Part shown: in pieces, positions 63,191-64,000 of the stretch
Numbering within the stretch: position 1 is the first letter of the stretch
Layout: each line of letters starts with the position of its first letter
Assembly: GCF_003026455.1 (NCBI RefSeq)
Contig: NZ_PYMB01000001.1
Coordinates: forward strand, 1,426,001-1,490,000
Length of the DNA stretch: 64,000 nucleotides
Source: Photobacterium rosenbergii
GTDB lineage: Bacteria; Pseudomonadota; Gammaproteobacteria; Enterobacterales; Vibrionaceae
Reading direction: 5' to 3'
Position numbers and translations under genes: made by a program
The notes under the pieces: generated by a model
The model's database searches: none
What the model was told of the DNA's origin: nothing
Seen by the model: the letters and a program-made list of their open reading frames with translations, nothing else

Positions 63191-64000
63191 TTATAAAGGG
63201 AGTTGAGTCACTATTTGTTGCCAAATTTTTTCAGATGAACAAACAAGTAAATTATTATCCTTATCTGATAATAAATATTCCGTATTATCTATTTTTGCTG
63301 CATAGCCACCGGCTTCGTTAACTATTAACACCCCGGCCAAATGATCCCAAGGTTTCGGCGACTCATGGGTTAAATAAAAACTTGCCCCGCCATTTAGGAT
63401 CATTTTATATTCAAAACTTGAGCATGAGAGGGAAAAGACCCTGTCATAGTTATTCATCCAACTTGAAATAACTTCTCTTATCTTTGCATCATTAAAATGA
63501 AAAGGAGAGCATAGGCCAATATTGGGTGAGTTAGCTGAAATCGCGACACTTTTCGTGACATTGTCCTTTGTTCTGACAAAGGCTCCCTCCCCTTCAACAG
63601 CATAAATAAACTCATCATTAAGTGGATCATAAATGACACCAAAGATACATCTACCATTTTTTAATATTGCGATCATTACGCCGACTAAGTTACTACCATG
63701 AGCATAATGCCAAGTACCATCTATGGGATCGATAATAATAGATAAGCTAGCAGCCTCTGCCTGGGATAAAAGTTCCGGGGACTCATAAACACTTTCTTCG
63801 CCAATAATGAGCGCTGTTGGAAAAATATGTGAAAGTGATTGCCTTAATTGCTTTTCTATTTCCCTATCATCTTGTGTTGCAATATCACTAGCAGATTTTT
63901 TTTGATTCTTTTCAACATTTGAAGATGCGCTAAGACCAGATAGAATAGTTTGCCTTGAACATTTTTTGATGACGTGAAGCACGTCATCAATAATTGCTGG
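63191..64000 (-). CDS. inositol monophosphatase family protein, 5' end beyond the window
   Basis: At least 270 residues of a metal-dependent phosphomonoesterase. Motifs GEES, DPIDGTWHYAHG (variant of DPLDGTTNFVHG) and PWDHLAG with a following GG identify the family. The frame is open to base 64000 (PAIIDDV before the first GTG), so the start lies outside. It precedes the GDPD gene by 18 nt on the same strand, so the pair is an operon. The substrate may be an inositol phosphate, but CysQ/SuhB-like functions are possible. Confidence 0.82.
   Translation of the reverse strand, partial: PAIIDDVLHVIKKCSRQTILSGLSASSNVEKNQKKSASDIATQDDREIEKQLRQSLSHIFPTALIIGEESVYESPELLSQAEAASLSIIIDPIDGTWHYAHGSNLVGVMIAILKNGRCIFGVIYDPLNDEFIYAVEGEGAFVRTKDNVTKSVAISANSPNIGLCSPFHFNDAKIREVISSWMNNYDRVFSLSCSSFEYKMILNGGASFYLTHESPKPWDHLAGVLIVNEAGGYAAKIDNTEYLLSDKDNNLLVCSSEKIWQQIVTQLPL

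Overview
The window is chromosomal DNA from a marine gammaproteobacterium of the family Vibrionaceae, most likely Photobacterium or a close relative (for example Grimontia). The reasons are protein similarity recalled from Vibrio and E. coli, the manA / PTS IIABC / AraC regulator / EIIA / EIIB gene order that I recall from Vibrio cholerae, and moderate G+C with AT-rich intergenic DNA. The genus is inference; no search could be run. I see no complete IS element, prophage, CRISPR array or origin.

Layout. 1-460: edge of an unknown gene, a tRNA-Ser(UGA) gene with promoter and terminator, and a tRNA-like remnant. 460-6290: mannose-6-phosphate isomerase, a fructose/mannose-type PTS IIABC, an AraC regulator, and two orphan PTS proteins (a degenerate-HPr/EIIA fusion and a free EIIB). 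6526-13000: a YebC/YeeN-like protein, FetAB-like iron exporter, and a large AsmA-family protein. 13112-19492: an operon of two ATP-grasp ligases and an M14 carboxypeptidase, divergent from an M20 peptidase. This is the best candidate for an undescribed system: an apparent synthesis-and-turnover module for an unknown peptide-like product. 20033-33321: assorted single genes (REC-REC-GGDEF, SMP-30, GNAT, ABC exporter, zinc-ribbon protein, 5'-nucleotidase, KatG, a DUF1826 gene with a Zur-like box, LysR/QorB pair). 33554-36469: a phosphopantetheine-carrier / AMP-ligase / acyltransferase fusion. 36544-43119: a Ugp-like ABC importer operon carrying a PHP (CehA/McbA-type) hydrolase and a HAD phosphatase.

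44516-48350: small zinc-ribbon protein, a CysB-like regulator with altered ligand residues, a DAACS symporter, a hexanucleotide repeat array open in several frames, and a decayed gene. 48345-60760: an allantoate-degradation island: MFS transporter, allC, allD, allH, allG, allF, allS, allK, allE and a pucG-like transaminase. Together these take allantoate to ureidoglycine, ureidoglycolate and oxalurate, then to oxamate and carbamoyl phosphate, and carbamate kinase makes ATP from the latter. No allantoinase or urate-oxidising gene is in the window. 60846-64000: ppiB, then a secreted glycerophosphodiesterase fused to carbohydrate-binding modules, downstream of an inositol-monophosphatase-like gene cut by the window edge.

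Regulatory structures worth noting are an intrinsic terminator just upstream of the allE ribosome-binding site, a 20-bp G.U-containing RNA hairpin after the qorB-like gene, a Zur-like operator before the DUF1826 gene, and palindromes before allD and allS.
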